From: an uncultured Pyrinomonadaceae bacterium
Lineage (GTDB): Bacteria > Acidobacteriota > Blastocatellia > Pyrinomonadales > Pyrinomonadaceae
Assembly (NCBI GenBank): GCA_902805935.1
Contig: CADCUR010000065.1
Span: 4,302 to 39,048 of the forward strand
Direction of reading: 5' to 3'
Length of the DNA: 34,747 nt
Part shown: in pieces, positions 32,573 through 34,747 of the stretch
Position numbering within the stretch: position 1 is the first letter of the stretch
How the letters are laid out: every line of letters starts with the position of its first letter
Notes under the pieces: generated by a model
The model's input: only the letters and a program-made list of their open reading frames with translations
The model's database searches: none
Told to the model about the DNA's origin: nothing
Made by a program: the position numbers and the translations under genes

Positions 32573-34561
32573 GTGGAAGAAATTTTCGGCAAAGGCGGAC
32601 TCATCGCCAAATACCATAAAGATTACGAATACCGGCACGGTCAAATCAAAATGGCGGAGGCGGTCTTAAAAGCATTTGAAGAGAAAAAGCATCTGATCGT
32701 TGAAGCGGGAACCGGCACGGGCAAAACGCTCGCCTACCTTGTTCCGGCAATCGCCGCCGCGCTCGGACAAAAAAAACGAATTATAGTTTCGACGGGAACG
32801 AAAAATTTGCAGGAACAATTAATGGAAAAAGACATTCCGTTTCTGCAAAAGGTGATGCCGAAGAAATTTACCGCCGCCTATATGAAAGGTCGCTCTAACT
32901 ACGCCTGTCTTTATCGCATCGCCAAGGCGGAAAACCAGCCGATTCTCGAAGGCGTGGACGAAATGGATTCGTTTGAGGAAGTCCGTCACTGGGCGCGCGA
33001 ATCGCAGACGGGCGACCGCGCCGAACTCGTCAATCTGCCGGAAAATATTTCGTTCTGGTCGAGAATCAATGCCAAATCGGAAATTTGTCTGGGACAGAAA
33101 TGTCCCGATTTCGAGCCGTGTTTCGTCACCCGTATGCGCGCCAGAGCCGAAGACGCCGACATCGTGATTGTCAATCATCATCTTTTTTTCGCGGATTTGA
33201 ATATCCGCGGTAACGAATACGGCAGAGTTTTGCCGGATTATTCCGCCGTGATTTTCGACGAAGCGCATTTAATCGAAGACATCGCCGCCGATTATTTCGG
33301 CTTTCAAATTTCGACTTTTCAAATTGACGAACTCGCGCGCGACGCCGATAATTTGCCGATTACCGATGCGATTGCGACGCGTGAAATCACGAAACTCGTC
33401 GCTCGAATCATCGGACTCGCCGATCAATTCTGGACAAGATTTGTTCAAGGACGCGGACAGGACGGACGCTTTCCGCTGCTGCCGAATGCGTTCGCGCAAA
33501 AAGTCCGCGATGAAATTCAGCCGACGCCGCTCGGCGAAGCGTATTTCGCGCTTGATTCCGCGCTCGAAAGACTGGAAACGGCGATTGACGTTTACGCCGA
33601 AAAGATGACCGAAGCCGAGAGCCTTGTGCGGCGTGTTCGGCAAACGCGCTTCGATCTGGATTTCGTTTGCTCGCAAGCCGAGAAAAATTACGTTTACTGG
33701 CTCGAACGACGCGGCAGAGGAATGTTTTTGCGCGCGTCGCCGATAGACGTTTCTCAGCTTTTACAGGAAAAACTTTTTGACAAATTAGAGACCGTCGTGA
33801 TGACTTCAGCGACCCTATCCAGCAACGGAAAATTCGATTTCATCAAAGATCGTCTCGGTTTGGACACGACGAAAACCGACACGATGCTCGCACCGTCGTC
33901 TTTCGATTATCAAAAGCAAGCGATAATTTATTTGCCGAAAGCGATGCCCGAACCGCGCGCGCCGGAATTCAACCAAATCGCCGCCAGTGAAATCATCAAA
34001 TTATTAAATGTTACGAACGGTCGCGCCTTTGTTTTATCAACCAGCCTTTCGGCGATGAACGCGCTCTACGAACTCGTCTCGATGCGCGTCAATTTCCCGT
34101 GTCTCGTGCAAGGCTCGATGTCGAAAGCCGGACTTCTGGAAAGATTCCGCAAAACGCCGAACGCCGTTTTGTTTGCGACATCTTCGTTCTGGCAAGGCGT
34201 TGACGTGCAGGGCGAACAGCTTTCCTGCGTCATCATAGACAAACTCCCGTTCGCCGTCCCGACCGACCCGATTGTCGCCGCCAGAACGCGCTTTATAGAC
34301 GACAACGGCGGCAAATCGTTTTTCGATTATTCCGTCCCGAACGCTGTCATAACATTAAAGCAGGGAATCGGGCGATTAATTAGAAGTTCGACCGACCGGG
34401 GCGTGATTGCGCTTCTCGATTCGCGTCTCAGAACGAAAGGCTACGGCAAAGATTTTCTGAACAGCCTGCCGCGTTGTAAAATAACGAGCGAACTGAAAGA
34501 CGTGGCGGGAATTTTTGGAGGTGAAGAAAATGGAAGCAGTTTTGTTAGACGAAATTATTAA
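32573..34561 (+). CDS. dinG: DinG/XPD-family Fe-S ATP-dependent DNA helicase
   Basis: I choose GTG at 32573, preceded by AGGA at seven bases, giving V/MEEIFGKGGLIAKYHKDYEY (662 residues); the TTG at 32537 is the track's alternative. It is a superfamily 2 5'-3' DNA helicase for repair and R-loop removal. Walker A is EAGTGTGKT (about 44-52), followed by VSTGTKNLQEQL. The four Fe-S cysteines lie at about 112 (NYACLYR), 172, 177 and 183 (ICLGQKCPDFEPCF). Walker B is IFDEAHLIED (about 228). C-terminal helicase motifs are VMTSATL, FATSSFWQGVDVQGEQLSCV and LKQGIGRLIRSSTDRGVIAL. All motifs are intact. Its end overlaps the next gene by 32 bases. Confidence 0.93.
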   Translation: MEEIFGKGGLIAKYHKDYEYRHGQIKMAEAVLKAFEEKKHLIVEAGTGTGKTLAYLVPAIAAALGQKKRIIVSTGTKNLQEQLMEKDIPFLQKVMPKKFTAAYMKGRSNYACLYRIAKAENQPILEGVDEMDSFEEVRHWARESQTGDRAELVNLPENISFWSRINAKSEICLGQKCPDFEPCFVTRMRARAEDADIVIVNHHLFFADLNIRGNEYGRVLPDYSAVIFDEAHLIEDIAADYFGFQISTFQIDELARDADNLPITDAIATREITKLVARIIGLADQFWTRFVQGRGQDGRFPLLPNAFAQKVRDEIQPTPLGEAYFALDSALERLETAIDVYAEKMTEAESLVRRVRQTRFDLDFVCSQAEKNYVYWLERRGRGMFLRASPIDVSQLLQEKLFDKLETVVMTSATLSSNGKFDFIKDRLGLDTTKTDTMLAPSSFDYQKQAIIYLPKAMPEPRAPEFNQIAASEIIKLLNVTNGRAFVLSTSLSAMNALYELVSMRVNFPCLVQGSMSKAGLLERFRKTPNAVLFATSSFWQGVDVQGEQLSCVIIDKLPFAVPTDPIVAARTRFIDDNGGKSFFDYSVPNAVITLKQGIGRLIRSSTDRGVIALLDSRLRTKGYGKDFLNSLPRCKITSELKDVAGIFGGEENGSSFVRRNY

Positions 34562-34747
34562 AACGGTGGTCAATCTGAAACCCGAAGACCGGCAAAAAGT
34601 AATTCGGGCTGTTCAGGAGAAAAAGGAAGAAGAGCGCGAAACAAAAACGAATGGCATGAAAGTCGGCGGGAGAGGCTTCGTTCATCCGAATACGATTTGG
34701 ATAAAAGAACATCACGCCGAATATGCCGGAAAGCACGTCGCTTTGAA
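34530..34747 (+). CDS. DUF5678-like small protein, 3' end outside window
   Basis: This partial gene is absent from the ORF track because the window ends within it. The ATG at 34530 has GGAGGT seven bases upstream, inside the end of dinG, and the frame stays open for 72 codons to the edge. The product begins MEAVLLDEIIKTVVNLKPED, then a charged helix, and then FVHPNTIWIKEHHAEYAGKHVAL. The last part matches the short DUF5678 pattern (W-x-x-E-x-x-x-E-Y-x-G-K-W/H-V-A-L) as I remember it. The 32-base overlap with dinG implies coupled expression. Function is unknown. Confidence 0.75.
   Translation, partial: MEAVLLDEIIKTVVNLKPEDRQKVIRAVQEKKEEERETKTNGMKVGGRGFVHPNTIWIKEHHAEYAGKHVAL

Overview
The window reads as chromosomal DNA of a Gram-negative bacterium, most likely a Blastocatellia / Pyrinomonadales-type acidobacterium. 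This placement is inference. It rests on the two secreted proteins with C-terminal 'DYDGDGKTDxAVFRPSNGTWY' repeats, the fungalysin-type M36 peptidase, the OmpA, secretin and MsbA-like envelope genes, and moderate GC with uniform composition. I see no rRNA, tRNA, CRISPR array, phage, transposase or integrase; most of the window is densely coding core genome.

Layout. (1) 1-2965, minus strand: an MsbA-like ABC exporter, a 50-residue small ORF, a YicC-family endoribonuclease and the first 16 codons of guanylate kinase form one tight operon. (2) 3122-4672: a periplasmic coiled-coil OmpA-family protein. (3) 4806-5780, minus: a CysA/PotA-type ABC ATPase whose helical subdomain is shortened and whose Q-loop, signature, catalytic Glu and switch His are lost; this is the oddest gene in the window. 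(4) 5980-10529, plus: a small Gly-rich hydrophobic protein, a secreted coiled-coil protein, a VIT/vWA protein and a YCF48-like propeller protein. (5) 10619-15924: glucose-6-phosphate isomerase and an APH-family kinase (minus), divergent from an acyl-CoA dehydrogenase / GNAT acetyltransferase / alpha-beta hydrolase operon (plus). The kinase plus ACAD10/11-type dehydrogenase pair suggests catabolism of 4-hydroxyacyl-CoA. (6) 16347-21714, plus: a complete pilM-N-O-P-Q cluster for the type IV pilus alignment complex and secretin. (7) 22265-23713, minus: a secreted Reeler-like protein with one CxxCH motif and six FG-GAP-like repeats. (8) 23945-27864: a membrane-anchored endonuclease/exonuclease/phosphatase protein (plus) convergent with a PepSY-TM protein and polyphosphate kinase (minus). 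(9) 28184-32215, minus: a 1343-residue secreted M36 metallopeptidase with the same kind of repeats. (10) 32573-end, plus: a DinG/XPD-type Fe-S helicase overlapping the start of a small DUF5678-like gene cut by the window edge.

A recurring structural feature is that several intergenic spacers are almost completely filled by long inverted repeats, each with its own sequence. In three cases an arm contains the last codons and stop of the preceding gene (yicC/gmk, ppk/PepSY, EEP/PepSY). Classical terminators also occur (7015, 10562, 21856, 22167). The best candidates for something undescribed are the degenerate ABC ATPase, these spacer-filling palindromes, and the shared repeat tail of the two large secreted proteins.
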